A DNA stretch of 64,000 nucleotides from Amphirosellinia nigrospora (lineage: Eukaryota; Ascomycota; Sordariomycetes; Xylariales; Xylariaceae), in the NCBI GenBank assembly GCA_004123355.1, contig SCHM01000001.1, positions 4,456,001 through 4,520,000 on the forward strand, in the 5' to 3' direction. The position numbers were made by a program, and so were the translations under genes. Shown here piece after piece: positions 1-14,485 of the stretch (within the stretch, counting starts at the first letter, position 1; each line of letters begins with the position of its first letter). The notes beneath the pieces are model-generated. The model saw nothing but the letters and a program-made list of their open reading frames with translations. It ran no database searches and had not been told where the DNA came from.

Positions 1-263
1 GTTAGGTCATCAGTCAGGATAATTAGCCCTTATCAGATGTAATAGGATATGAGACGGACAGTCAGGTCAGATGATTATCGACCCAATGAATTGCTACTTC
101 GCTGACTAAGAATACCTACTTGAAGGTATCGCAACCATGTCAAGGATAGGCGCTGTATCATACAGATAGAAGCAGTTTAAACGTACAACTACCTCAATAC
201 AGACACAGAAACCTATTACATTTATTAGATTTACATCCTAGCTGCTCGTATCGCCCTATCAAC

Positions 264-2050
264 TCAAGAAGCCATGATGCTTCTGCCGCCGTCTGCCGTT
301 ATGCGTGCCCTCATAACAACCCTCAAGACGTGGTGCGCTAATTTTCTCGGGGTAACCTTGACGCCACGTTCCGAGCCGTCCTGCCTTTCCAATGACAGTA
401 TTGCACTAGGAGCAAAGACTAGGGCCTCACCAGTTCGCAATTGTACGATTTGCGAGAAGAGGTCGAATATGGGATCATCTGTCGATACAGATATCCCTCG
501 CAGGCCATAGGAGGTAGCACGTTCATCATCGCCGTTAAGGTCGTCTGTTCTACTTGTCACTCTCGCGACTTTTGAAATGCCAGCTAAGTGCTGAGTCAAA
601 CATTCAACCAGTCCGGAGAGCTGAACCGATGGACGATCGTGATGCTACACAGGTCTAGCAGCTTTGGAGAGATAGTCGGCTCTTGTGTAGAGATGACAAT
701 TCGAGCGCCGAGGTGGCGCTGGAACCTAATTGCCGCGAGTAAGCTATTCGTCAAGACTTCGCAGTCTGAAGTCTCGCCCATGTATCTGTGGGCTTCGTCT
801 AACGCGATGATTCGCCCAAGCGAGGAGTCTTGTGCCAGGAATATCGAAAGGCAGATGTTAAAAAGTGCACAGGCCATCGAGGTGGTTACACACGGGCATG
901 AGAGATCAACGATTATGAGCTCACCGGCCTATCGACTATATTAGAAAAAGATCACGACTATGTAAATATTAGGAGGATGTCGAGGCTGGGGACTTGCCTT
1001 GGGTTCCCAGTTTGTGCCTAGACGGACATCGCGCTTCTTTTTCGTGTCAGCTTTAACTTGCTTCGGGACCATGAAGCTTTCCAGTGTATCCAAGCGTTGG
1101 TGAAGACCACGTTTCTGATCAGGATTCAAGTTCTCCAGGTCAAGCTTTTCTCGAAACTCGCGGTACTTGAATTTACTCGGGTTGTCTTGCTGAATTAGGC
1201 GCATATCCCTCAATATCCGCTGTATTACTTGGGCATAAAGGGGCTGTGCGCGATCGAATGCCATGAGTTCCAACATGCGTTTTGTATTGAGGTCCGCTTC
1301 GTCTAGGCGTAGCGCTTCGACCTGTATCTTCCCTAGCTTACCATACGACTCCTATGCCCAATTAGATACCGAAGGAACAAGACGGAGAGAGGCCGTTGAG
1401 AATACCTTTATTGCTCGAACGTTGGTAGGCGAGCATAATACTCTGACGCTAACGGCAGGGTGGCTGCCGAGGTAGGCGGCTTCGCATGGAGCAACGTGAG
1501 AGTCAGATGCGTAATCGTCGTAGTGAAATACGATACCCGTCAGGGGTCGAGGAAGACAGCCGAGCTTTTCTGACTGCACCAGACAGTTCTCGAGGATACA
1601 GGATAAGGTGTGGCTCTTCCCGGATCCCTGACTCCCACAGATAAAGACACTGGAGGGTGTGGCAACATTGTAGAAGATGCGCGGGTCATCTGCTGATGTT
1701 TGAAGGCTCTGTTTGTCTCCCGCTAGGAGCCCGTATTGAGAGAAGGGCAAAGAAGTAGTTGACATCGCCAATCTTCGTGCATGTTCTAAGATGTGATGCG
1801 TGAACAAAGGGGCAGTGCTAATTTCATTTAGTTCATCCACATTTGTTTGCTGCATGAGTAGGCTGAGCTGCTGGCGCATTATCTCATCATGTTCGTTGTC
1901 AGCTATATCGCTATCCATGCCTCCGTTCGATGATTCGCAGCTAATATATGATGGGGTTGGCGATGGCGATGACTCCCGGGATCTATCGTCCTCGGCCATT
2001 GGGTTTAATATTGGAATATGGGGTGCTTGGGACGTGTCGCAAAGTGGCAT
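264..2050 (-). CDS. HerA/FtsK-like P-loop ATPase, fungal-specific (frame broken once)
   Basis: A Walker A motif (GSQGSGKSHT) lies about 140 residues after the start at 2050. A Walker B (RIIALDEAHRYM) and a sensor-like segment (ISTQEPTISPKLLDLC, then VHRF) follow downstream, which is the order seen in HerA/FtsK/VirD4-type ATPases. The N-terminus is acidic and Ser/Pro rich. Two introns can be read. One at 1352-1405 (54 bp, phase 0) leaves an in-frame TAG as its acceptor. One at 929-997 has a GC donor (GCAAGT) and restores the frame exactly (NWEPK then AGELIIVDL). Near 597 the frame must shift by one base (WLNV then LTQHLAGIS), as if a T were missing from a T run. Function is inferred only as nucleotide-dependent motor or pump activity. 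The substrate is unknown. Whether the gene is broken or mis-sequenced cannot be told here. Confidence 0.72.
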
Positions 2051-3562
2051 TGGAGGCTTGAACGATAGCGAGGTACTGGCGGTGATATTCTTCTCGCGTT
2101 GTAAAGCACCTGGATAACAAAAGGCGTTGTCGGGTTATGTAAACTTAAGGTTGTAATAGGGACGGGCAGACCGTATTCTAACGAGTTATATACATACATA
2201 CATTTTGTTACGCCAATGATGAAAATATATGGCCTTCAGCCAAGGGGTATCCTACTGATGCTAGATGATGCCACCAAGGGTAGAAGCAAATCCTTCACTT
2301 CTAAGAGTCGGTGGCCCCGCGGGCCGTTGCAGTTCAGACATCGAAATTTCGACATAGTTCTGTAAGCACCCAATTGTGGGAAAACAAACGGAAGAAGCGT
2401 TTTGAGACATGCTTTCGAGATGGAGTAGGTGAAACTTTTACGATACTCAGGCTTGACCTGGTCCTTTCGAGCTTGTCACCGCAACATGTACACATTTAAC
2501 TGTGGCTTATATTTTCGTGAAGCTTTCATAGCCCTGATCCATCTAGAGTACAAGTGGTTCGGTTAGTTCGATAGTTGACTTTTTGTCGTCAAACGGAAAC
2601 CCGCAAACAGAGACCTCGCACTTCACGAAGCTGGCACGTTATCCGCGGTACCGTGCCGACGAGGGGAAGCGAGCAACGCCTCATTAGGGTTTGCACTCGG
2701 TAGCTTTCGTCGTGCTCTGATGGATATGAAACTCAAGCGAGGTCAAAATTCACGTACAAGCCTCTGAGATCCGTCGGGGCGATCCGGGATGGGTACAGTG
2801 AAGATCCGCGATGCCGTTACCCCTAATGTGGTAGATCGCGTAGTTGATTATACAAACTAGGTCTGTGGCTCAATCAATTAATCCAACAAGCCAACAGGTA
2901 CCTGACCGACCGGGACGGGTACACACAGCGCCCTTGCTTCATGCGACGTGGTGTTTTCGGTCAACGTCAACGTCGCCTCAGCCCCTTATTCTGATTGTCT
3001 AATAGCGAATATAAATAGCGAATATAGATATCGAGTCTCCGTTTGTAGACGTAGGCCCTCCCCCCGCCCCAACTCTGAGATCGAGTTTTGTAGGCTTAGC
3101 GCATGTTGCATTATGCGAATAACTGTAGTTTGCCTTATCATCTGATATTTCTTGTTTCAATGCTGCATAGGTTTAGTCTTAGGTATCTGTGCTCGAGGTG
3201 TGTAAGTACCCTTCCGGATGAGCGCAGCCACTTATCAACTACCTCAACTCCCATAGCCCCAGCTGGCACATATTTTTCTTCCAATCTCGAATTAGGGAGT
3301 CTAATCAAAATCAATTTGATCATTTAACAGCAGTGACAAGAGCCAGAAACCCAGTATAGAGTCGGGAGATCCAACATACCTAAGTACTTACCTAGTAAGC
3401 TCGGGTCTGTACTGCGGAGTTATCAGCGGACAATGCATAAATATCAAAGTCCGCCTCCTGGACAATGAGAACGCAGTGCTTGTAAATAATTACTGAAGAA
3501 TTGGATGCCTAGTATCCAAGACTCGATCACAACTATCCGATTAGCTTAATCTATACTTTAGA
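2051..3562. other. Gene-poor intergenic stretch
   Basis: Only short overlapping open frames without recognisable motifs are seen. It lies between the divergent ATPase gene (minus) and the Fmp52-like gene (plus), so both promoters should fall inside it. I see no repeat or RNA gene. Confidence 0.5.
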
Positions 3563-4358
3563 ATGGTATTAATCACAAGCGCAGCCCTGTTCGGAAGTAC
3601 AGGCCACTCGGGCCAGTACAATTCTCGCTTCACTACTAGCTGTCGAGTCGATCAAAACTGTCTACACATTCTCTCGTCGAGCACCAAAGATCGAAAGCCC
3701 AAAACTCCGTGCCCTTGTTGAGCGTGACAGTTCGAAGTGGGCGTCCAGTTTGTCAACCATTCAGCCTCCTCCAAATGTCGTTCTGTCCGCATTAGCGATG
3801 ACGCATGTGGAAGCCGGCAGCATTGAAAATAAATGGAAAATTGACCACGATCGTAAGTGCATGCCGCGTAGTCTCCACCCCCCCCGGCTTGGCATCCGTC
3901 TCATGTTTGGGGGAGCTTCCCTTACTCACAAACCTCCCATAGTGAATATCGAATTAGCGACAGCCGCTAAGGCGGCTGGTGTAAAAGTATACGTCTTTAT
4001 CTCAGGGGTTGGCGCGCGCAGCGCAATTGGAAAGTATGTTTCCGACATGAAGATGAAAAGAGGTGTAGAAGAAACGATTGAAGGGCTTGGGTTTGAACAT
4101 GTGGTGATCCTGCGACCAGGCATGATTCTTGGGCAACGGGAGATTCCACACCCTATTGGGCCGCTACTCAATAGCATCATATATGGGCTTGGCAGCATCG
4201 CGAAGACCCTTCAGGATAGACTAGGGCAAGAGGCCGAGGTTGTCGGTAGGGCGGCCGCGCGGGCGGCGCAGGTCGCTAGTGAAGGCCGAGCCCCTAATAA
4301 AGTATGGGTTATAGAGGGGAGCGACATCGTGAATCTGGGCAAGAATACACAAGTATAG
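3563..4358 (+). CDS. Fmp52-like NAD(P)-binding protein (atypical SDR, mitochondrial outer membrane family)
   Basis: The start at 3563 gives a Rossmann glycine motif (FGSTGHSG). A segment with IKTVYTFSRRAP, SSKWASSL and VVLSALAMTH follows, then ENKWKIDHDLN and KAAGVKVYVFIS, and later VILRPGMILGQRE. This order matches the Fmp52/TIP30-like family. Yeast Fmp52 is a mitochondrial outer-membrane protein of unknown reaction. An intron at 3853-3942 (90 bp, phase 1) interrupts DHD/LNIELA and contains no stop, so uncorrected translation reads through it. One frameshift is needed between about 3600 and 3650 to join the glycine motif to the rest. The gene is convergent with another atypical SDR at 4498-5304. 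Confidence 0.72.
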
Positions 4359-4497
4359 TATGACGACTCTAGAAAGACATAGTACATGTTATACCGTTCT
4401 CTAAACATGAAATTTCGAAGATGTCTCATTTGATGTTGGTATCATAACTATTACAGCAGAAAAATAACACGCTCAACCAGGCACCATCCTCGCAGTG

Positions 4498-5304
4498 CTA
4501 CGATCCCGGGCTCCGTAGCTTCAACAGTTCTCTGCCTTTCCTTACTATGCGCGCATTTTGAATGACAGAGCTCTCTCCTTCGCCGTCAATCGCGAGGTAT
4601 GTCATAAATGCACCTAGTTCTTCAAGTAAAACACACCAATTCTCTCCATTATGGAAGCAGCCGTCCGAGAGCCTGTGATACTGTCGGTCCCAACTCCTCC
4701 TGGCCGAACAATGAATGTCTTCCATATATCTTCATGATTATCTGCGAAATCAGCGACTCTCGCCTCAGCCAAACCCTAGAGCTCTATTAGCCTCTCAGAA
4801 AGATGATGAAAATGAAAAGAAGAAAGCGGTTGTGCTATACCCTGATTTTGCGCGGGTAATCGAGAAAGAACAGCCTCCTTTCTTGATCTCGCTCTGTAAA
4901 CATCCCGCCCAAATGTACGTATCTGAATTGTGGTCTTTTTGGCTTCGTTTCCAATACCCGCGCCATGCTCTCTATGAAAGCCAGGGGGTACTCGAAGTCG
5001 GCGGCACGGCTCCCTTTATATGACCCCATGGCCCTGTAAATATCTAATCAGCAAACGCGATTTCCGTGTGTTGGCCGATTTACCAGATCATCCCTACGGC
5101 ATCTGCATGCGCATCTAAAACATCTTCCGGCCATTTTGAAAAATCCTCGATCAAGATAATTTTGAGCTTTGGGTGGCCGGAGACATCTGGGGACAGTTCA
5201 CGACGCACGAATGCTACGACGGTCGATATAGTTGGGTGAGCTAGACATTGAATAAGACATCCGCCTCCAATTGAACCGCTAGCGCCGGTAATGAGGACTT
5301 TCAT
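4498..5304 (-). CDS. Atypical short-chain dehydrogenase/NAD-dependent epimerase-like protein
   Basis: The protein starts MKVLITGASGSIGGGCL, a textbook Rossmann nucleotide-binding turn. It continues with FEYPLAFIESMARVL, RYVHLGGMFTERDQER and FLDYPRKIR, then GLAEARVADFADN, WKTFIVRPGGV and EELGAFMTYLAIDG. Two introns fit perfectly: 5034-5083 (50 bp, phase 2) and 4776-4840 (65 bp, phase 0). One frameshift near 4655-4665 is needed before GENWCVLLEELG. The family is the small fungal NAD(P)-binding proteins related to nucleoside-diphosphate-sugar epimerases. The substrate is unknown. It runs tail to tail with the Fmp52-like gene, with 140 bp between their stops. Confidence 0.68.
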
Positions 5305-5657
5305 CTTGGCGGAGATAAAGATGATTTTAACTTAAGTGTAGGGGGTATGATGAAGATAGAAACGAGATATATGGTCGGCGTTGAAAAAGTCTAGAGGTAG
5401 GTACGTATTCACTCGAACAAAGAAATATACGGGCGGCTTTGGTGGAGTTCAGTGAAGCTCGCCGGACTTGTAATCCGTCGGCGGAGTTGTGATGCCCCCC
5501 CGGCGGAGTTTCGAGACACCAGCTCGATGCAATCTAAACGGGCGGTACAAGTCAAGTAACAAAATGTGATTTGATTAGATTATATCGTTTGTATTCTAGA
5601 GTACGCAAAAACTATTCAACAGATTTTATGACGCTTAGGTCACTTGCTGTCCGGCAG
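5305..5657. other. Short intergenic stretch
   Basis: This is the promoter side of the SDR gene (its start is at 5304) and the 3' side of the membrane-protein gene. No motif is recognised. Confidence 0.4.
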
Positions 5658-6149
5658 CTAAGGCCGTATCCGTGATTCAAGCTCATAGACCCTAGGAGCA
5701 CCATTCAATTCCGTTAGCCGTATAGTTGAGCGCACCTCAGGGACCAAGGAGTTTCTAGGCTCGGGCGAACTAAAATTATATTGTAGAGCCGGAAATTGTT
5801 GTCTTCGTTCATATTGTCTTCGTATCAGCGAAACAACGCTTGAGAGCAAGAAGACAACGCCGACGGTACCCCCAACTCCTATTCCTGTCAACGCAACAGC
5901 GGGCCAACTTTCTAAACTAGGTGTTGTAGGAGACGTAAAATCAGCGGTTCTTGTTGAAAGCGATGTTGTTAACGTTGGTGCTAGAGCTTCGGTCACTGAA
6001 GTAAATTGGTGGAAGATGTCTGAATAATAAAACGCAACCCTAATTGAGTGCGCGTTTATCCCACTATCAGCCATAACGTCGGTAATTATGGTATTCCCGA
6101 ACATATCTATGTCGGTGATAATGTAAGTCTTTGTCACTGGGACTGGCAT
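5658..6149 (-). CDS. C-terminal part of a single-pass membrane protein (Ser/Thr-rich ectodomain)
   Basis: The open frame encodes a Thr/Ser-rich stretch, then a hydrophobic helix (about residues 84-111, rich in Gly/Val/Leu), a basic stop-transfer patch (RRQYERRQQ) and a short polar tail ending near YELESR. This layout is common in fungal cell-surface proteins with a Cys-rich N-terminal ectodomain. Just upstream (about 6150-6190), another frame encodes a CDGGTWSC-like stretch that resembles the Cys-rich region expected there. The annotated piece is therefore probably the last exon or the 3' part of a longer gene, whose signal peptide I could not place. Function unknown. Confidence 0.5.
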   Translation of the reverse strand: MPVPVTKTYIITDIDMFGNTIITDVMADSGINAHSIRVAFYYSDIFHQFTSVTEALAPTLTTSLSTRTADFTSPTTPSLESWPAVALTGIGVGGTVGVVFLLSSVVSLIRRQYERRQQFPALQYNFSSPEPRNSLVPEVRSTIRLTELNGAPRVYELESRIRP

Positions 6150-7655
6150 CTGTTAGGCACGACCAAGTACCGCCGTCACAACTGAACTTGCTTGTAGGTT
6201 GTCAGTTTTAACGCAATTGGGGCTGAGATTCATGACTTATTTTATTACACAGCACTGTAGGTAGTGATACCGCGAGGCGCAATGTTATATATATATATAT
6301 GGAACTATTTCTAGTATAGAGACATTGTGCTCTCGTCAGCTTGGGCACATTTGATAAGCCCAAGTGCTCTACCCCCTAGCCTAGGAGGCAATCACAAGGT
6401 CAAGACTTGTTCACTGAGATATTTGGGGGACTTTTTGATCGAATAGAACGCGATGTGTTGATAAGAAATTTCAAAAAATAAGATGAAGCAAATAAGTCGA
6501 AAAAGAGACAGAGGACTAAGATGTAAAAACACCAAAATCATTTACCTCTGAGTGCTACCCGCACTACTTCAATGCGTTGATGGATATGCAACCTACTTAC
6601 TTGCCTGACTGGGGGGGATCGTATATAGGTATGTACAGTATGTACACTCGTAGCGGGTCTAAGCTAATGCGGGTGCCTGAATGAGGCTGGATTGGGATTT
6701 TGAGGTGGGTGGCAGTAAGATCGTCTTGACCGAGGACAACCACACTACGCAGACCCAAGCCTGCCCAAGGTCGAACAATGCGTCGAACTACTAGGTATAC
6801 AGTAATGTGTACCGTACTAAAAGCCTGCTACCGATGTTGAATACAGCATTGTCGCAGTTTGTCACAAAATTTTTCAGATATACCAAGTAGATCTATCATT
6901 CATTCGACTATTGCGGTAACCCGAACCGAAAGAACCCATGTCTGCTCAATGCTCAGGGGCTGCGGGCCATCGGCTTGGCTCACTTGCGCGTGCATATGAT
7001 GACGTTGCCGCGATCCGCAGCTCTAGCCTCACTGCCGGGTAGTGTGTGTAGCTCTTGCCTCGGCAAACAGTCAGACAGGGTAGAATTTGATATCATGGCC
7101 AGTTTATAATTTCTATTCTAAAAAATCTATCATAAGAGCCGAGGCTGTTACTTGACTATTTCTTTTCAGAACACAACAATATTCATCATTGAATTATCAC
7201 AACCTGAGGCATCTCCGCACCGTGGGGTAGATAGGCGAAGGATAAACAGTACCAGTGTACGAAATGCCTCCAGAATAAAAGTATGAAGTGGCAGAAATGA
7301 TGCGCATATTACATTTCCTCAAGATATGCCAATTTTTCGAATGATCTTACGGTATGTAGACTAGCTCTGTAGGTAAGTATAAGTAGGTAGATGGTGCTTA
7401 AATGTATCCGCCGCATTTCAAGCTCGAACACATCTCGGCGAGGAAAGCCCGCGCCAAGGCCCTAGAATCTTTCCGGGCGGGGTACCGAAAAACGGCCTGT
7501 GAAACTTATTACCACCTGGGCAGCTTGAAGTGTACCTAAGCTTAGCCAAATTATCATCGACGCCTTCCAGTTTCTACATAACTACGACTAAGGAGAGTAG
7601 TCCTCTGATGTATTAGTTACAAGAAGCATTTTATGATCGATTTATCGTAGCCATT
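6150..7655. other. Intergenic stretch with a short TA microsatellite
   Basis: No supported gene. A run of TA dinucleotides lies at about 6285-6300. The 3' part is the upstream region of the beta-galactosidase gene. An unseen 5' exon of the membrane protein may reach into the first few hundred bases. Confidence 0.45.
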
Positions 7656-10899
<3,244 letters not shown>

Positions 10900-11124
10900 G
10901 AATATAGTTTATCATCGAAGATCGATTAATGGCGCTCGAAAATTTCGTTAGCTAGGGAGGCAGGTCTCATTATTCATCCGAGAAGGTACACGCTCGCACG
11001 TCGAAGACACAGTCATTTGGCTAAATTAAAATTAATTCTTCGCACTCCATTGACTATGCTACTATTCCCATTTATGTGCCAATCTACCAATGTCGTATCT
11101 GAACTATTACGGGTGTCCTGGTGC

Positions 11125-11950
11125 TTATTTGGCTATCACAGTCGACATTGCACCCAATACAAATAGAGCATACTGTACGACAAGCTCAACGGTGTTTACA
11201 TTGTTCCCTCCTAGCCATTTCATAGTCAACCGTAGTAAACCTTGACCACTCCCTTGACTATTTCCTAGTTCGGATTCAAGATGCAACCACAAAGGAGCAG
11301 CAGCTCGCCTCTTCTCTAGAGGCACGGAATTTATCTGCTGCATCATCTCTGCGAAAAGGGTACCGTATTCGGCTACTCATATACAGATCAGGTTAGTCAA
11401 TCGTGTACTCGAGAGGATGGTAACTAGAGGCGAAGAAAAACATACCGATATTCTTTTCAAGCTCTCGTTGACAATCCAGTCGGAGTTCAGGTAGGTCCGA
11501 ACACATACTGCCAAAAGAATCATGCATCCGGCCGAGAACCGCGATCCGATTCTCATACATGTGGAGCTTATCGCTAAAAGCGGTGAATCTCTTGTATGAA
11601 GAATAAATCGGTGGAAGTTCGGTATTGCTCTGCTTCAAGTTGCGAATGTAAGCTTTCGCGATTCCATAATCCCTACCAGGATTGGAACGGTTGTGGTCGA
11701 GGACTGTGCTCAAAGTCAGTCACGGCCATCTGGAGTGCGGTTCATAGCAACTTCAGAAGACACTATCTTCTCGTTCTAAGAAGGAGGCCCCGCGCCTTGA
11801 AGGTCGTGAAACAGGAAAGAAATGATTCCGACGATTACTTACCGAGCCACCGATCGAAATCTGAGTCAACGCGCGAGGTTGGCGGAACCAAGCATTGGCG
11901 TTGGCCATCGCGTTAGAAGCTGTTGTCCTTTGCATTAGCATGAAATTGAA
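11125..11950 (-). CDS. Unrecognised small three-exon gene
   Basis: Three exons are read: 11843-11950, 11446-11703 and 11125-11372. The introns have GTAAGT and GTATGT donors and CTGAC/CTAAC-like branch sites. Exons 2 and 3 join in frame (EKNI/AEYGTLFAEMMQQ). Exon 1 (LMQRTTASNAMANANAW) does not join exon 2 in phase, so either a base is missing or the exon 1 assignment is wrong. The protein would be about 200 residues, helical and charged in the middle. It ends in a hydrophobic C-terminal segment (VELVVQYALFVLGAM) that could be a tail anchor. I do not recognise the family. Confidence 0.45.
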
Positions 11951-12760
11951 CTGCTGCATTAGCCACGTCAATAGGTATTTGTAAGCTTACCCATCGTTGT
12001 ATCAAGTTAAAGCTTCAAGGGAGATTCCAGATGTGATGAGGTGACAGTAGTAGAAGGCCGGGAACGTGCAAAATGCAGCAGATGAGATGATCGTAAAGGT
12101 TGTTCGTTGTAGCAGGTTTCTGAATTGCAGCTCTTTTTGTGAGTCGACAAAGTAGTAGTGGAATGAAAAGTGTAACAGAAGTTGGGTTGCTTGGTTGGTG
12201 AGCAAGGTGGAAAGGCATCAATATATACTCCTACCTCGCAGTGAATGCCGTAGACCCTGGCCGCAATCATTCTCAATACAATGAGCCATCGAAATGCATT
12301 CACTCCCTAACGAATTATCCATCGACCCACCTAGCCACTATAGCTTCAAGTTTGTTCGTTTTAGCATACGCATTCACCGAGCCACATTGATTTCCCATTG
12401 TCGTGGTATATAGTGGGGAGGGGACCACTTGACACAAATACAACACTATGTAACTCGGCGATTTAACCTTCATCTTTTCATGATAGGGTTGAATTCTATC
12501 GTAAGGATTCCTAAAACTAACAAGTGGGTTTTATCTTCATTTACCAGTCCTGTGTCAGCTACTGCTATAACAGAAGCCCTACTACTGCTCTCGTTGCTAA
12601 GCATTTTAAGATAATACGAGGGTGGCACGTAAGGAGTCTCGCAGAGCAAACCGCGATTATCGACCAGTTACTACATAAATACTTAAGCTTCGTCTGCCGA
12701 CGTAAATGTTCCCCAACATTTCAAGCTGAAGGCAAAGTAGGTATATATACTAAAGTAGAG
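11951..12760. other. Intergenic stretch between two minus-strand genes
   Basis: Short overlapping frames exist on both strands at 12002-12303 and 12429-12784, without motifs. An upstream exon or leader of the preceding small gene may lie here, since a GTAAGC donor occurs near 11985, but no start codon could be connected. Confidence 0.35.
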
Positions 12761-13364
12761 TCATCCAATAAGCATCTTTTTTAGGCACATATAAGAGAGA
12801 GCCGGTTTCAACCTAGACCCGACACGCCCAACTCTGTACCGTCGTTCAAGGATGGGTTTGCTTGCAGCCATGATCCCTACCATTCGCGACCATTTATCCT
12901 TGCTAACATTCGTCCACTTATGGTTGGTGCCGCGCTGTATGATCGTGTCACCGGGCTTCAGCTTTCGTACCTCCCCGAGTCAAGTGTTAGTTGCGCCTCG
13001 CCCTCGACAACGACGACGAAATCAAGGCTAATAGTTCGGTGCAGCGGACTCTCTCCTCCAGGGGGTGTGTCGATGTACCAGACGTTCGTACCTCCCCTGG
13101 AACAATCAAAGGAGGCACATTCTTCAGATGGTCACCGTAAGTATCAAGGTCACTGCCGTTTAGGGCCTGGGGCGCCTGGTCTGAGACGTACGCGAGTCGA
13201 AACAGAGCTCCGCCTAGATTTTGAACAGGGGCGAGGCTCTCGTCGAACGTGTTGTCGAAAGAGGAGATGCCATTCTCTGGGTTTGTAGTAGTTATCAGAC
13301 GTGTCGGGTTAGGAAGATCCGGCACAGTGGTTGAGGAAGCAGCATGGCTCTGTCCTGCAGCCAT
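12761..13364 (-). CDS. Cupin-domain protein
   Basis: The start at 13364 gives MAAGQSH. A beta-rich domain follows, with the cupin signatures TPPGGESPLHR (metal-binding motif 1 region), VVVVEGEAQLTL and KPGDTIIQRGTNHKW (motif 2 region), about 195 residues in all. Small fungal cupins of this type are often oxidoreductase- or isomerase-like proteins of unknown substrate. Two frameshifts are needed, near 13094 and 12973. Both read as GGGGG reduced to GGGG on the coding strand. No intron is required. There is no clear functional link with its neighbours. Confidence 0.7.
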
Positions 13365-14485
13365 ATTGACTTATTGGCTTATAAGAATGACAACTAAGGA
13401 AGTCAGCATATGTACGTCATCTCGACGCAGTTTCTAGTAAGCTCACATGCTCAGCTCCCAGTTTCCGTATGAGTCAGGGGTTACGCCTCGAGTCCTCTTT
13501 ATTACCTCAAATCTCGTACGTCTGGACGCTCTCTCAGCTATTGTTAAGCTTGACAGAGATGGCTTATCTCTATATATAATCTGTAGTATCATGGTCAGGA
13601 TGCACATCTCCAGTGGAGAATGGGGCAATACCGGCGCTTTAGGCATCTGCCCGCTCCGGCACTCTCCGCTTCAACTGACCGGGAATGGATGGAGTAACCA
13701 GCACCAAGATTTCGGATATAAATACGGATAACTTCGGCCCCGATATCCTCCAAGCGCGAGTGCCGAGGAAGGAACTTTATATGTACGGCGAGGTTGTAAT
13801 CAATACGTAGCTATATGAATTGCCATAGATGGCCTACTAGATATTATACTCCCCCTAGATGCCTAATGCAGCAAGTTCTGACCTTAGACTTGGGGAGACT
13901 AAGAGGGTGCCGGGAAAACGCAAGCCTGCTAAATTCGCTGCTTTGATTATAAATAGAGTGCTAGTAAAGGACGGTAGCACTATATATTCACGCTCAATCC
14001 ATGAGGCAATAGGAAGTCGGCGCTCTTATGCCAATAGCAAGTAGTGCTATGCCACTGGCAAGATCTCTGCTGGCATTGGGATATCATGGCTACATTGATA
14101 TCTGCATGGCAAACTTGCAATGGTGACCATCTCTGATCTGACATCGGTGCAGATATTCATGATGTGTAGGTAGATAAGGCAGTAAGTGAAGTAGCAACCC
14201 TGTGAGCTGGTTAGTATTACAAACACGAGGCGGGAGTGTGTAAGATGACAACAGACGGCTTTTATATACCTACTACCTACCTAGCCTGTTGTGTAAAATA
14301 AACCGATTTGCAACTAAATCTAAAAATTTAAGTAAGGAGTCTATTTATCTAACAATTTCTATATCTATCTAGTAAGCCCCATAACCATCATTCCCTTCAA
14401 TACTTTTCAATATAATTAACGAAGCCATGCCCGTCCCAGGGCAAAAGCCTAATGATACGGTCATGTTGCCCAACATGGTACCCCC
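13365..14485. other. Gene-poor stretch
   Basis: One 61-codon frame at 13859-14044 on the plus strand is basic and has no recognisable domain. Short CTACCTACC-type repeats occur near 14260-14290. Nothing else is supported. Confidence 0.4.

Noticed and set aside
13859-14044. 61-codon basic frame that could be a transposase scrap
   Set aside because: No motif, no terminal repeats and no neighbouring piece of such an element.
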